Assembly (NCBI RefSeq): GCF_001632805.1
Contig: NZ_CP007220.1
Location: 1,302,001-1,366,000, forward strand
Direction: 5' to 3'
DNA from: Mycobacteroides chelonae CCUG 47445
Lineage (GTDB): Bacteria > Actinomycetota > Actinomycetes > Mycobacteriales > Mycobacteriaceae
DNA: 64,000 nt
The number at the start of each line of letters is the position of its first letter. Positions within the stretch are counted from its first letter, which is position 1. This document shows, piece by piece, positions 37,925-47,678 of this stretch. Position numbers and translations under genes: made by a program. Under the pieces are notes generated by a model. It was not told the origin of the DNA. It was given only the letters and a program-made list of their open reading frames with translations, and searched no databases.

Positions 37925-38566
37925 TCAGGCCTTGAGGCCAACGCAGATCCAGTCGACCGACACCAGCGGTGGCGTGAACGGGCGCTCCACCGGGCGATGC
38001 ACGACGACATCGAACCCGGCACGCGAGAACAGCCGCTCCATTTCCCCGGCCGTGGGGAAGTGCGCAGGTCCACGTTCTCCGGTTCCGCGCCGCATCCAGC
38101 GGCGCTCCCTCGGGCAGATCGTGGCGACCGAGACCATGCCGCCGGGGGCGAGTACGCGATGGAACTCCGCCAGCGCGGCGGGCTAATCGAAGAAATGGAA
38201 TGCCGACGTTGTGACGACCGCGTCGAGAATGCCGTCCTCGAACGGGAGTTGTTCCGCGGGGGCCTTCCTCCACTGGACCTCGGCGGACCGTGCTCTCGCC
38301 TTGGCGAGCATGCCGTCGGACATATCGACCCCGAAAACAGAGGGCTGACGCAGCTCGGACTGAATCCGCGACGCCAATATGCCAGTACCACAGGCAATAT
38401 CGGCGATTCGCCGAGCGTCGTGCGCGCGTAATTGCTTAATGGTGTCGTTTTGTGCCGGGCTGTAGATGTGGCGTTGCACAAGCGGGAAGTTGTACACCTT
38501 CGACATCAGGGTCCAGTACCGCGTAACCAGATTGTTAAGCGAACGCCGTGGGGCGATGGCAGTCAT
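37925..38566 (-). pseudogene. SAM-dependent methyltransferase interrupted by a TAG codon
   Basis: One continuous frame of 213 codons encodes a class I methyltransferase, except for a TAG at 38183-38185. Before it: MTAIAPRRSLNNLVTRYWTLM, IADIACGTGILASRI (SAM motif I), VFGVDMSDGMLAKAR, then SAFHFFD. After the stop, without any frame change: PAALAEFHRVLAPGGMVSVAT, then the C-terminal RLFSRAGFDVVVHRPVERPF. The expected residue at the stop in this family motif (FHHFDxPxxALxEhxRVL) suits Gln, so one CAG-to-TAG change explains it. The catalytic N-terminal part would be released without its last strands. Either a recent pseudogene, a sequencing error, or read-through. Confidence 0.8.
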
Positions 38567-38667
38567 CGTTGAAACGTAGGATCGGCGCCCCGGGAAAGTC
38601 GTGGACTCGTCCTGATCTTTGTGAAAGATACGAGGCCCACGCCCGAAAGCTATGACCGGCCCCAATA

Positions 38668-38681
38668 ACCGGCGAACCGGT
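38668..38681 (-). other. UUCG-loop hairpin upstream of the broken methyltransferase
   Basis: On the minus strand ACCGG-TTCG-CCGGT, a 5-bp stem with a UUCG-type tetraloop, about 100 nt before the methyltransferase start. It may be a leader structure or the end of another transcript. Confidence 0.35.
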
Positions 38682-38725
38682 GCGATGAACCTTCGAGCAA
38701 ACCTCCCAACTTGGGTACAGGACGG

Positions 38726-38762
38726 TAGGGTGCGCAAGGGTCTCACGGATGTGATCGGTGAG
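38726..38762 (+). promoter_or_regulatory. Promoter and inverted repeat before the PucR-type regulator
   Basis: TAGGGT (38726-38731) could be the -10, giving a leader of about 70 nt. Downstream CTCAC-N11-GTGAG (38742-38762) is an inverted repeat suited to autoregulation by a dimeric regulator. Confidence 0.4.
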
Positions 38763-38809
38763 GGATACGGGTATTCCACGATGCAGTGGGAGAAGGTTGG
38801 AGTCCGCTG

Positions 38810-39994
38810 ATGACGGCGTCACTCAGTGATCGGTTCATGCGTCGGCTGCCGGAAACGGCGCGCCGCGCGGTGGACTGCTTCGCTTCCGAGGTGCCGTACT
38901 ACGGAATGCTGCCGCGCGAGGTTCTCGACGGTGAGATCACCGAGTTCACCAAGCAGCACTTCCGAATCTTCTCCCGGGTGATGCTGGAATCACGGGCGCC
39001 CACCGAAGACGAATTCGCGGTGTCGATCCTGGCTGCGTCCCGGCGCGCGCAGGAGGACATACCGCTACCGGCGATCCTGGCCGTCTACAACGTCGCCGCT
39101 CGGGTCGGCATAGAGACACTCCGGGAGTTGGCAACCCCTGACGAGTTCGACCAGGTGCTGGCCATCAGCATGCAGGTGCAGCGATATCTGCAGTTGATGC
39201 TTCCAGCCGTCACCGCCGCGTACCTCGAAGAGCGCCAAGGTCTTTACAGTGCGACGACCGAGGCCCGGCGCGATCTCTTCGATGCTTTGGTCAAGGGGGC
39301 GCCGTGGACCGATGCCGCCGAACGCGCCAGTGTCACGCTCGCACTGTCGTACAACGTGCTGTTCCTGTACATGCCCGAACCCGCAGCCAACACCGTCGTG
39401 GCGCGCAGACGGGCGCATTTGGTGCAGGACATCGTCGACGAGCACGCACGCGAGCCCGTGCTTACCTCCTTAGACGGCCGCGGCGGCACCATCTTGCTGC
39501 CTGCGGTGGGCGCGGTGGAGTCACTGCTGCCGTTGTTCTCCGAGGTGGCCGGGGGACCGGTCACGCTCGGAGTTTCCCATGCGACCGAGCCCGGTGAGAT
39601 TGCCGCCGCCGCGGATGAAGCACGCGAATTGGCTTTACTCGCATTACGGCTCGGCCGAGCACCGAGTGCGTACCGGCTCTCCGATCTGCTGCTGGAGTAC
39701 CAGATCACCCGCCCGGGTAGAGCCCGAGACCTACTTGCCGCCACCATCCAGCCACTCGCGTCCCACCCACATTTACAGCAAGCACTCAGTGCGTATCTGC
39801 AACACGAGCATGGACGGCAGCTCGCGGCCAAATCGCTGCACGTGCATCCGAATACCCTCGACTACCGATTGCGCCGGGTCGCCGAACTCACCGGCCTGGA
39901 CCCCGCGCAGCCCTCGGCCGCACGGACATTGGCGGCGGCCCTGCTGGCGGTCAGAACCGCCGGCGGTATGCCGTCACAGTCGTCCGGCAAGTAG
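38810..39994 (+). CDS. PucR/CdaR-type transcriptional regulator
   Basis: A 394-residue regulator. The C-terminal HTH_30 (PucR) domain is clear: LLAATIQPLASHPHLQQALSAYLQHEHGRQLAAKSLHVHPNTLDYRLRRVAELTGLDP (in parts), including the diagnostic HPNTLDYRLRR. The N-terminal half is helical (RsbRD-like sensor region: ITEFTKQHFRIFSRVMLE, LPLPAILAVYNVAARVG-like) and the middle is a GGDEF-like degenerate domain. Mycobacteria have many such regulators near lipid-catabolism genes. ATG 38810 has AGAAGG and GGAG before it. It overlaps the convergent lipase by 21 bp, so it probably controls the lipase genes; that is inference. Confidence 0.88.
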   Translation: MTASLSDRFMRRLPETARRAVDCFASEVPYYGMLPREVLDGEITEFTKQHFRIFSRVMLESRAPTEDEFAVSILAASRRAQEDIPLPAILAVYNVAARVGIETLRELATPDEFDQVLAISMQVQRYLQLMLPAVTAAYLEERQGLYSATTEARRDLFDALVKGAPWTDAAERASVTLALSYNVLFLYMPEPAANTVVARRRAHLVQDIVDEHAREPVLTSLDGRGGTILLPAVGAVESLLPLFSEVAGGPVTLGVSHATEPGEIAAAADEARELALLALRLGRAPSAYRLSDLLLEYQITRPGRARDLLAATIQPLASHPHLQQALSAYLQHEHGRQLAAKSLHVHPNTLDYRLRRVAELTGLDPAQPSAARTLAAALLAVRTAGGMPSQSSGK

Positions 39995-41290
39995 CTTCAC
40001 GACTGCCACGATCTGCCGGAGGTACATGATCACCGCGCGAGGCGACAGGACCGTCGACAATACGGTCCGGACGTCGGGTCGTGTGGGTAATGTCTTGCCG
40101 CGCATGCGTTCATCAAGCCAGCCAAGCGCGTCATGGCCGCCGGACAGTAACAGGAAGACACGGTCGCTGGCACGGTCGCGCCGATAGGTGACCTGTGCGC
40201 CACCGGCGATGTAGTCCTCGGCGAGCTGGTCCGTGCTAGAAACCGGCAACAAGACATCGTGGATCGAGTGATAGAGATAAATCGGTGCGGTGGGGGTGCG
40301 CAGCCCCAGCGTCATCGCGTCGGTGAGGGCGGCGATTTCCGGGGTGTCCATCACTTCCTCGAGCGGGCGATCGAAGATCCTGTTGAAGTTGAGAAATGGC
40401 CAGTACAGCAGGGCCTGGATGACGGTGAGGCGCTCGGCCTTCTCGACCATCCGGCGGCCTCTCTTGGTGAGGTGCTTCTGCAGAAACTCCTGGATGGAGG
40501 GGCTTACCCGCATCATGGCCGCCAGCACGATGATGATGAGGCCCGACGCGTACTGGCCGCTGAGCTGATGCATGAGGGGGCCGGGTTGGGGTGCGGGCGC
40601 ACCGATCAACGCCCCGACCAGGTTGAGTTCGGGCGCGTACTCACCGGCGAGTTCGGCGGCCCACGCGGTGGCGTTGCCGCCGGCCGAGTACCCCCACACC
40701 GCGGTCGGTGTTTGGTTGGTCAGGCGCGGTATGCCGTCCTCGCCGGATGCGGCAATGGTGGCGCGCAGCGCGTCCAGCACGTGGTAGCCGGGTTGTTTGG
40801 GCGCCATCCAGAGCCCCTTCGGGCCCTCATGGTCGCTGATGGTGACGATCCACCCCCGCTGTAGCGCGGCAACCGCCAGCAGAAACTCGTTCTGCGACTG
40901 GTTGATACCGAAGGTGCGGTGCTGCAGGTAATAGGAGGGGAACCTCTTGGGGGTGACGGCGTCGATCGCACTCTGAAAGGCCAGCAGCGGAGATTCCGAT
41001 GTCGCGTTCTTGGGGACGAGCACCGTGGTCACCGTGGTCTCCGGCGCACCGTGCAGGTCGGTGCTGCGATAGAGCACCTGCCAGGCATGCAGCTTCAGCG
41101 GGAAGATCCCGAAGAAGCCGATCTGAACTCGCCGGCGTCGCAGGGGTGTTCCGGGTGCGGCCTTCTCCCAGCCGTCAGCCGGACGGAAGAACGGGTCCTG
41201 CGGCGACGGTAATGGCTTGCCAAGTTGCATCGGCCAGGCCTCGATGGGCTGGGTCGCCGGGGCCGACGTGGGCGCAGTGCCGGCTGTCAT
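39974..41290 (-). CDS. Secretory-lipase-family (LIP) alpha/beta hydrolase, copy 1
   Basis: A 438-residue alpha/beta hydrolase of the LIP family (fungal secretory lipase type; mycobacterial members are about this size). The nucleophile elbow is VWGYSAGGNATAWAA near residue 190. AFQSAIDAVTPKRFPSYYLQ, WIVTISDHEGPKGLWMAPKQPGYHVLDALRAT (in parts) and IYLYHSIHDVLLPVSSTDQLAEDY with the acid Asp are conserved; the His is likely in SGGHDALGW. No obvious signal peptide, so possibly cytoplasmic. ATG 41290 has ACAGGAG before it, and a promoter about 80 bp upstream matches the paralogue. Likely splits triacylglycerol or long-chain esters. Confidence 0.86.
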   Translation of the reverse strand: MTAGTAPTSAPATQPIEAWPMQLGKPLPSPQDPFFRPADGWEKAAPGTPLRRRRVQIGFFGIFPLKLHAWQVLYRSTDLHGAPETTVTTVLVPKNATSESPLLAFQSAIDAVTPKRFPSYYLQHRTFGINQSQNEFLLAVAALQRGWIVTISDHEGPKGLWMAPKQPGYHVLDALRATIAASGEDGIPRLTNQTPTAVWGYSAGGNATAWAAELAGEYAPELNLVGALIGAPAPQPGPLMHQLSGQYASGLIIIVLAAMMRVSPSIQEFLQKHLTKRGRRMVEKAERLTVIQALLYWPFLNFNRIFDRPLEEVMDTPEIAALTDAMTLGLRTPTAPIYLYHSIHDVLLPVSSTDQLAEDYIAGGAQVTYRRDRASDRVFLLLSGGHDALGWLDERMRGKTLPTRPDVRTVLSTVLSPRAVIMYLRQIVAVVKLLAGRL

Positions 41291-41371
41291 CTGGCTCCTG
41301 TCCTAGCTCTTGTCATCCCGGGTGAATCGATGGGCTGTGCTGATGCCGAAGAAGAATCAGGGGATTTGCGC

Positions 41372-41377
41372 AGCGTA
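41372..41377 (-). promoter_or_regulatory. -10 of LIP copy 1, in a block shared with copy 2
   Basis: TACGCT on the minus strand within a 17-bp block (41368-41384) that differs at one base from 42940-42956 before copy 2. Here the matching ATG is replaced by ATC, so the transcript carries a leader of about 75 nt. Confidence 0.55.
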
Positions 41378-41389
41378 TTCAACAAGAAT

Positions 41390-41407
41390 GATTCGTGGCA
41401 ACGAATC
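41390..41407 (-). promoter_or_regulatory. Operator candidate of LIP copy 1
   Basis: GATTCGT-GGCA-ACGAATC, perfect 7-bp arms, 4-nt spacer, over the -35 position of the LIP copy 1 promoter. Absent from copy 2. Confidence 0.5.
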
Positions 41408-41620
41408 GACATTGAATCGGGGTTACCCACCAAGGTGCCAGTTTGACCTTGTGGTTCATCACCGATTAGGCAAACGGCCGAAGTCAACCTCGAGACCATT
41501 TTCAGGATACACGGACCGCTATCACCGCTGCCCAGAGGGTTGCTGGCGGCGAATGTCGTTGCCTAAAATGAACATACTGGTTAATTTCTTGCCGCAAAGG
41601 GTGGGCCACTGATGCGGCGT

Positions 41621-42937
41621 CTACAGGCGCCCGAGGAAAAGCTTGAGAATTCCCCACTGCCCGCGCAGCTGGCTCCCCATGGCCCGGAGGGTCAAGGAGG
41701 TCGAAAGCACGGTCCGGACGTCAGATTCCGGCGGCAGGGGGCTGCCCGCTAACCGCGCAGCCAACCACCCGAGGGCGTCACTGCTGCCGAGTATGGCGAG
41801 CAGGATGTGCTCGGTGGTCCGGTCGCGCCGGTAGGTGACATGCGTGCCACCCGCGATGTAGTCCTGTGCCAGCTTGTCGGAGGCCGTGATCGGCAGTAGC
41901 TGGTCACGGACGGCGTGGTACAGGTAGACCGGCGCGCTGGGTGTGTGTTGCCCCAGGCGCATTTCCTCGGTGACGGTGCTGATTTCGGGGGCGTTCATCA
42001 ATTCCTCGACGGGCCGATCGACGAGCGTGTCGAAGTTCTTGAACGGCCACCGTAGCGTCGATTCGACCAGGCCCACCTCGGCCGCTTTGGCGATGATCTG
42101 ACGACCACGCGGGTTCAGATGCCCACCGAGGAATTCGCGAGCACCCGGGTGTGCCCGCATCATCGCGGCCAGCACCGGTGGGATGAGTCCCGAGGCAAAT
42201 CTGCCGCTGTGTTTGCGCACCAGCGCGCCCGGCTGGGCGGCGGGAGCGCCGAGCAGAGCGCCGACGACATTGAGTTCTGGTGCGTAGACAGGCGCCATTT
42301 CGGCCGCCCAGGTGCTTGCCGTCCCGCCTCCGGAGTATCCCCAGAATCCGACGGGGGCATCGGCGGGGAGCTGCGGTATGCCGTGTGTGCCGCTGGCGTT
42401 CAAGGTAGCTCGCACACCGTCCAGCACGTGATACCCCGGTTGTCGGGCCACCATCCATAGTCCTTGTGGCCCTTCGTGATCACTCACCGAAACGACCCAG
42501 CCGCGGGCGAGTGCGGCCACCATCAACAGCAGTTCGTTCTGGGTCTGGTTGAGCCCGAACGTATGCGGAAGCAGGCCATAGGAGGGGAATGCGCGCGGGG
42601 ATACCGCATCGATGGCGCATTGGTAGGCCAGAACCGGTGACGTCTCATGTGCGTCGCGGGGAACCAATACCGTCGTCACGGTGGTCTCGGGCGCGCCGTG
42701 GAGATCTGTGGTGCGGTAGAGCAGGTGCCAGGCCTGCAGGCGTAACGGGATGACGCCGAACAGTGCAATCCGAACTCTCCTGCGCCGCAACAGACTTCCG
42801 GGCAGTGTGTTTTCCCAGCCGGACGGAGGGCGATAGAACGGGTCCTCGGGTGAGGGCCTGGGCTTACCGCTAAGCGGTGGCCATTCCTCCACCGGCAGTG
42901 TTATGGGTTCGATTGCGGGTGCGGTCTTGGCCGTCAT
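41621..42937 (-). CDS. Secretory-lipase-family (LIP) alpha/beta hydrolase, copy 2
   Basis: A 438-residue paralogue of the downstream LIP gene, equal in length and colinear: GWENTLPGSLLRRRRVRIALFG, SDHEGPQGLWMVARQPGYHVLDGVRATLNASG (in parts), nucleophile FWGYSGGGTASTWAA, VYLYHAVRDQLLPITASDKLAQDYIAGG. The nucleophile elbow is GYSGG against GYSAG in copy 1. ATG 42937 sits 6 nt after a TACGCT -10, a leaderless start, unlike copy 1. It is 330 bp upstream of copy 1 on the same strand, with separate promoters. Confidence 0.86.
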   Translation of the reverse strand: MTAKTAPAIEPITLPVEEWPPLSGKPRPSPEDPFYRPPSGWENTLPGSLLRRRRVRIALFGVIPLRLQAWHLLYRTTDLHGAPETTVTTVLVPRDAHETSPVLAYQCAIDAVSPRAFPSYGLLPHTFGLNQTQNELLLMVAALARGWVVSVSDHEGPQGLWMVARQPGYHVLDGVRATLNASGTHGIPQLPADAPVGFWGYSGGGTASTWAAEMAPVYAPELNVVGALLGAPAAQPGALVRKHSGRFASGLIPPVLAAMMRAHPGAREFLGGHLNPRGRQIIAKAAEVGLVESTLRWPFKNFDTLVDRPVEELMNAPEISTVTEEMRLGQHTPSAPVYLYHAVRDQLLPITASDKLAQDYIAGGTHVTYRRDRTTEHILLAILGSSDALGWLAARLAGSPLPPESDVRTVLSTSLTLRAMGSQLRGQWGILKLFLGRL

Positions 42938-42943
42938 TGGCGC

Positions 42944-42949
42944 AGCGTA
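42944..42949 (-). promoter_or_regulatory. -10 element, leaderless LIP copy 2
   Basis: TACGCT on the minus strand, 6 nt before ATG 42937. Confidence 0.55.
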
Positions 42950-42988
42950 TTGAACACGCGCGCAACGGGACAGAGGTCCAAGAATGAA

Positions 42989-43018
42989 TCAGGCCCGCCC
43001 CCTAAGGGGCGGGCCTGA
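42989..43018 (-). terminator. Strong hairpin terminator after kgd
   Basis: Arms of 13 perfect base pairs (42989-43001 with 43006-43018, GC-rich) and a CTAA loop, 12 nt past the kgd stop. No long U-tract follows on the minus strand, which is common in mycobacterial terminators. It insulates the LIP genes from kgd. Confidence 0.8.
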
Positions 43019-43030
43019 CCTTGGGCTCAA

Positions 43031-46000
43031 TCACTCCTGCGCAGATGTGGGGGCGAAGGCCTCGTCGATGATCTCCTGCTGCTCGACGGCGTGCACCTTC
43101 GAGGAGCCGGACGACGGCGCCGACATGGCGCGGCGGGAGATCTTGGTCAGACCGGCCAGGCGTGGCACCACCTCGGGCAGGTTCAGACCGAAGGTCGGCC
43201 ACGCACCCTGGTTGGCAGGCTCTTCCTGCACCCAGATGTACTGTGCACCATCGGGATAACGGCTGAGAGTCTCCTCCAGGCGATAACGCGGGATGGGGTA
43301 CAGCTGCTCGATGCGCACGATCGCAACGTCGTCACGCTTGTCGGCAGTCTTGCGTGCCAGCAGGTCGTAGTACAGCTTTCCGCTGGTCAGCAGAATTCTG
43401 CGGACCTTGCTCCGATCGCCGACCCCGTCCTCGTAATTGGCTTCTTCGAGGACAGAGCGGAACTTGCGATCGGTGAAGTCCTTGATATCGCTGACCGCAG
43501 CCTTGTTGCGCAGCATGGACTTCGGTGTGAAAACCACCATCGGGCGGGTGATGCCGTCCAGCGCGTGCCGGCGCAACAGGTGGAAGTAGTTCGCGGGTGT
43601 CGAGGGCATCGCGACCGTCATCGAACCCTCGGCGCACAGCTGCAGGAACCGTTCGATCCGGCCCGAGGTGTGGTCGGGACCCTGCCCTTCGTGGCCGTGG
43701 GGGAGCAGCAGCACCACTTCGGAGAGCTGTCCCCACTTGGCCTCGCCGGAGGAGATGAACTCGTCGATGATGGACTGCGCGCCGTTGACGAAGTCGCCGA
43801 ACTGGGCTTCCCACAACACCATTGCGTCGGGGTTGCCCACCGAGTAGCCGTATTCGAAGCCGACGGCCGCGTACTCGGACAGTGATGAGTCGTGCACCAC
43901 GAGATGGCCGCCGGTGGGGTTACCTTCGGCGTCGACACTGACCAGCTGCAAGGGGCTGAACTCATCGCCGTTGTGCCGGTCGATGATCACCGCGTGGCGC
44001 TGGGTAAAGGTGCCGCGCTTGGAGTCCTGGCCGGACAACCGCACTACCTTGCCCTCGGCGACCAGGGTGCCGAATGCGAGGAGCTCGCCGAAGGCCCAGT
44101 CGACCTTGCCTTCGTAGGCCATCTCGCGACGCTTTTCCAGCACGGGCTTGACGCGCGGGTGCACGCTGAAGTCCTCGGGTACCGCCAGGAAGGCGTCACC
44201 GATGCGTTGCAGCAGTGCCTTGTCGACGGCGGTGACCAGCTTCTGCGGGAGCTGCTGGTCTTCTTCCACGGACTCGCTGGGCCGCTGCTGGTACTTCTCC
44301 AGGTCGCGGACTTCGTTGAACACCCGCTCAAGCTGACCTTGGTAGTCCCGGAGGGCGTCCTCGGCCTCCTTCATCGAGATGTCGCCGCGGCCGATGAGGG
44401 ATTCGGTGTAGGTCTTACGCACACCGCGCTTGGTGTCGATGACCTCGTACATCTGCGGGTTGGTCATCGAGGGATCGTCGCCCTCGTTGTGACCGCGCCG
44501 GCGGTAGCAGACGAGGTCGATGACGACGTCCTTGTTGAACTTCTGCCGGAAGTCGACGGCCAGGCGTGAGACCCAGACGCAGGCCTCGGGGTCGTCCCCG
44601 TTCACGTGGAAGATCGGGGCGCCGATCATCTTCGCGATATCGGTGCAGTACTCGGTGGAGCGGGAATGCTCCGGCGCGGTGGTGAAACCGATCTGGTTGT
44701 TCACCACGATGTGAATGGTGCCGCCGGTGCGGTAGCCGGGCAGGTTGGCCAGGTTCAGGGTTTCCGCGACCACACCCTGTCCGGCGAATGCGGCGTCACC
44801 GTGCAACATCAACGGCACCACGGTGAAGCGGCCACCATCGGTGCCGACGTCGAGGAGATCCTGCTTGGCGCGAACCAGGCCCTCCAGTACCGGGTCGACC
44901 GCCTCAAGGTGCGAGGGATTGGCCGTCAGTGACACCTCGATGTCGTTGTCACCGAACATCTGGATGTAGGTGCCGGAGGCGCCCAGGTGGTACTTGACGT
45001 CACCGGAGCCGTGGGCCAACGCCGGGTTCAGGTTGCCCTCGAACTCGGTGAAGATCTGCGAGTACGGCTTCCCGACGATGTTGGCCAGCACGTTCAGCCT
45101 GCCGCGGTGCGGCATACCGATGACCACTTCGTCGAGGCTGTGTTCGGCGCTTTGATCGATGACGGCGTCCATCATGGGGATGACGCCCTCAGCGCCTTCC
45201 AGTGAGAAACGCTTCTGCCCAACGTATTTGGTGGCCAGGAAGGTCTCGAATGCCTCGGCCGCGTTGAGCTTGGAGAGGATGTACTTCTGCTCGGCGACGG
45301 TCGGCTTGTCGTGCTTGACCTCGATGCGCTCCTGCAGCCACTTCTGCTGCTCGGGCTCCAGGATGTGGGTGTACTCCACCGCGGCGTGCCGGCAGTACGC
45401 GTCGCGCAGCACCGACAGCACGTCGCGCAGCTTCATGTACTCCTGGCCCTTGAATCCCGAGACCTTGAACTCGCGGTCCAGGTCCCACAGGGTCAGCCCG
45501 TGGCTGAGCACGTCCAAATCGGGGTGGCTGCGGAAACGGGTCTTGTCCAGACGCAGCGGATCGGTATCTGCCATCAGGTGGCCCCGGTTGCGGTATGCCG
45601 CAATCAGTTCCAGGACTCGGGCGTTCTTGTCGACGACGGAGTCGGGGTTGTCGACGCGCCAGCGCACCGGCTCGTACGGGATGCCCAACTCACGGAAGAT
45701 GTCATCGAAGAAGTCGTCGGACAGCAGTAGCTGGTGCACCGTGCGCAGGAAGTCGCCGGACTCGGCGCCCTGGATGATGCGGTGATCGTAGGTGGACGTC
45801 AGCGTCATGTGCTTGCCGATGCCCAGATCGGAGATGCGCTCCTCGCTGGTGCCTTGGAACTCCGCGGGGTATTCGAGCGCACCGGCGCCGATGATGGCGC
45901 CCTGTCCGCGCATGAGCCGCGGCACCGAGTGCACGGTGCCAATAGTGCCCGGATTGGTCAGCGAGATGGTGACCCCGGAGAAGTCCTCGGCGGTGAGCTT

Positions 46001-46747
46001 GCCGTCCCTGGCCCGACGCACGATGTCCTCGTAGGCGTTGATGAACTGGCCGAAAGCCATTTCCTCGCAACCCTTGATGGCCGCCACCACCAGGGTGCGG
46101 TTGCCGTCCTTGCCGGGTAGGTCGATGGCCAGGCCCAGGTTCACGTGTGCGGGGGTGATGGCGACCGGCTTACCGTCCACTTCGGCGAAATGCCGGTTCA
46201 TGTTCGGGAAGTCCTTGACGGCCTGGACGATGGCGTAACCCAGCAGATGGGTGAAGGAGATCTTGCCGCCGCGGGTGCGCTTGAGGTGATTGTTGATGAC
46301 GATGCGGTTGTCGATCATCAGCTTGGCCGGGACGGCCCGGACGCTCGTGGCGGTCGGGATCTCCAGGGAGGCCGACATGTTTTTCACGACGGCTGCGGCG
46401 GCACCGCGCAGCACCTGCGTCTCGTCACCTTCGGCGGACGGGATAGGAGCGGCGGCAGGCTTCGGCGCCGGGGCGGCAGCTGCGGCCGGCTTGGGTGCGG
46501 CTGGGGAAGCGGCCGGCTTCGGTGCGGGCGCGGCCGGTGCCGCGGGCGCGGGGGTCGCCGGTGGTGCGGGGGCGGGTGCGGGTGCGGCGGATTGGCCGTT
46601 GGAGACATCGGTGGCGGGCTCGGCCACATAGTCGGCAAGAAACTCGTGCCAGCTGGAGTCCACCGAGGACGGGTCTTCCTTGAATCGCTGGTACATCTCT
46701 TCGACCAGCCATTCGTTCTGCCCGAATTGGGGATTTGAACCGTTCAC
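43031..46747 (-). CDS. kgd: Multifunctional 2-oxoglutarate decarboxylase/dehydrogenase Kgd (E1-E2 fusion)
   Basis: A 1238-residue fusion (M. tuberculosis Rv1248c has 1231). Residues ~5-40 ([15 protein letters not shown]) are the E1o N-terminal tail that GarA recognises. An Ala/Pro linker spans ~40-105, then an E2-type acyltransferase core ends with [18 protein letters not shown] near residue 350. The remainder is thiamin-diphosphate E1 ([61 protein letters not shown]). It converts 2-oxoglutarate to succinyl-CoA in the TCA cycle or to succinic semialdehyde products. GTG 46747 is preferred to the longer frame because residues before it are not family-like. Confidence 0.95.
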   Translation of the reverse strand: MNGSNPQFGQNEWLVEEMYQRFKEDPSSVDSSWHEFLADYVAEPATDVSNGQSAAPAPAPAPPATPAPAAPAAPAPKPAASPAAPKPAAAAAPAPKPAAAPIPSAEGDETQVLRGAAAAVVKNMSASLEIPTATSVRAVPAKLMIDNRIVINNHLKRTRGGKISFTHLLGYAIVQAVKDFPNMNRHFAEVDGKPVAITPAHVNLGLAIDLPGKDGNRTLVVAAIKGCEEMAFGQFINAYEDIVRRARDGKLTAEDFSGVTISLTNPGTIGTVHSVPRLMRGQGAIIGAGALEYPAEFQGTSEERISDLGIGKHMTLTSTYDHRIIQGAESGDFLRTVHQLLLSDDFFDDIFRELGIPYEPVRWRVDNPDSVVDKNARVLELIAAYRNRGHLMADTDPLRLDKTRFRSHPDLDVLSHGLTLWDLDREFKVSGFKGQEYMKLRDVLSVLRDAYCRHAAVEYTHILEPEQQKWLQERIEVKHDKPTVAEQKYILSKLNAAEAFETFLATKYVGQKRFSLEGAEGVIPMMDAVIDQSAEHSLDEVVIGMPHRGRLNVLANIVGKPYSQIFTEFEGNLNPALAHGSGDVKYHLGASGTYIQMFGDNDIEVSLTANPSHLEAVDPVLEGLVRAKQDLLDVGTDGGRFTVVPLMLHGDAAFAGQGVVAETLNLANLPGYRTGGTIHIVVNNQIGFTTAPEHSRSTEYCTDIAKMIGAPIFHVNGDDPEACVWVSRLAVDFRQKFNKDVVIDLVCYRRRGHNEGDDPSMTNPQMYEVIDTKRGVRKTYTESLIGRGDISMKEAEDALRDYQGQLERVFNEVRDLEKYQQRPSESVEEDQQLPQKLVTAVDKALLQRIGDAFLAVPEDFSVHPRVKPVLEKRREMAYEGKVDWAFGELLAFGTLVAEGKVVRLSGQDSKRGTFTQRHAVIIDRHNGDEFSPLQLVSVDAEGNPTGGHLVVHDSSLSEYAAVGFEYGYSVGNPDAMVLWEAQFGDFVNGAQSIIDEFISSGEAKWGQLSEVVLLLPHGHEGQGPDHTSGRIERFLQLCAEGSMTVAMPSTPANYFHLLRRHALDGITRPMVVFTPKSMLRNKAAVSDIKDFTDRKFRSVLEEANYEDGVGDRSKVRRILLTSGKLYYDLLARKTADKRDDVAIVRIEQLYPIPRYRLEETLSRYPDGAQYIWVQEEPANQGAWPTFGLNLPEVVPRLAGLTKISRRAMSAPSSGSSKVHAVEQQEIIDEAFAPTSAQE

Positions 46748-46922
46748 GGCAGTCTTCGCCTCGCTCCGTCTCGTTCGATATTCAGTCCGTTCAGCGACCG
46801 CTACCAGGCTAACGCGTCGCCAAAAGGGGTGAGGTGTCACGGTGATATGACAGAGGCGACATCATCGGCGCCGCTGATGGCCGAAGGGTGGCTGGACCGT
46901 GAACAGCCAACCCTTCCGGTTA

Positions 46923-47678
46923 CTAGGTCTTGGGCGCGACCAGACGCAGTTGCACCGGCCACACGGTCGGTGGCGGACCAAAGGCATTACGTGCGTTGGT
47001 AATGATCCGCTTGCCGATGAACCGGTTGCCACCAGCGCCGATGACGGCGCCGATTCCGGCCGGCAACAGCTTGCCGAACGCCATGGCCCCGCGTTTCACC
47101 GCGAATTTCTTGGTGAACCGCTTGAGCAGGGTGGCGTTGAGATGACTGAGCGCGGGTACCGGCAGCGTCGAGGTCGCCTCGGCCAGCCAGCCGCCGCCGA
47201 CGGTGCGTTCCTTGCCCAGCACGTCCGAGACGGTCGTCTCACCGTCCTCGCCGAGCAGGACAGCGAGCACCAGCGTGTGCCGATGTTCGATCTTGGCGAC
47301 CTCGATGTCGTGGACCGCCGCCAGTGCGAGGGTGAACAGGGACGTCGCCTCCAGGAACAGCACTGCCTCTCCGGCGGTGGCCGACAACGCCGCCAGAGTG
47401 CCTACTCCGGGGAAGGCGGCGGCGGCGCCGACTGCTGCGCCACTGCCCATCACCGTCGCCAGATAGCGCTTCTCCAACATGGTGATGACGTCGCCGGGTG
47501 CTGCGCCCGGGTGGGAGGCTCGTAGTTTCTGGACATACGCGCGGACCGCGGGTTCCTGAACTTTGGTGCTCTGGTCCAGGATCAGCGAGAGCACCTTGCC
47601 GGAGGCTCCGACTTTGGTTTCTTTACCCTTGCCTCCCAGGGCGAGCTGCCGCTGCGGTTCGGTGAAGCGAGTGCTCAT
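46923..47678 (-). CDS. EcsC-like membrane-associated protein (Rv1249c-like)
   Basis: A 251-residue protein with the EcsC-type layout: basic N terminus, VTMLEKRYLATVMGSGAAVGAAAAFPGVGTLAALSATAGEAVLFLEATSLFTLALAAVHDIE (two hydrophobic helices rich in Gly and Ala; read in parts), and a C-terminal amphipathic GKLLPAGIGAVIGAGGNRFIGKRII. EcsC family members associate with membranes; function unknown. ATG 47678 (MSTRFTEPQ) is chosen for its GAAGGAA 9 nt upstream, and the longer frame would cover the inverted repeat at 47740-47759. It lies 175 bp upstream of kgd, same strand, as Rv1249c does. Confidence 0.82.
   Translation of the reverse strand: MSTRFTEPQRQLALGGKGKETKVGASGKVLSLILDQSTKVQEPAVRAYVQKLRASHPGAAPGDVITMLEKRYLATVMGSGAAVGAAAAFPGVGTLAALSATAGEAVLFLEATSLFTLALAAVHDIEVAKIEHRHTLVLAVLLGEDGETTVSDVLGKERTVGGGWLAEATSTLPVPALSHLNATLLKRFTKKFAVKRGAMAFGKLLPAGIGAVIGAGGNRFIGKRIITNARNAFGPPPTVWPVQLRLVAPKT

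Larger units (their letters stand above)
41291..41620. other. 330-bp intergenic region between the two LIP genes
   Basis: It holds the copy 1 leader (41291-41367), its promoter (-10 at 41372-41377) and an inverted repeat (41390-41407). The rest, 41408-41620, includes an AT-richer stretch near 41560-41600 and is downstream of LIP copy 2. No gene with a ribosome-binding site or familiar protein was seen. Confidence 0.5.

Noticed and set aside
41310..41612. 100-codon plus-strand frame in the gap between the two LIP genes
   Set aside because: No ribosome-binding site or leaderless -10, no recognisable protein, and it runs through the LIP copy 1 promoter and inverted repeat. It cannot be excluded without expression data.
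46835..46852. TGTCA-N8-TGACA upstream of kgd as a CRP-like site
   Set aside because: Arms and spacer do not fit TGTGA-N6-TCACA; five-base arms are expected by chance at this scale.
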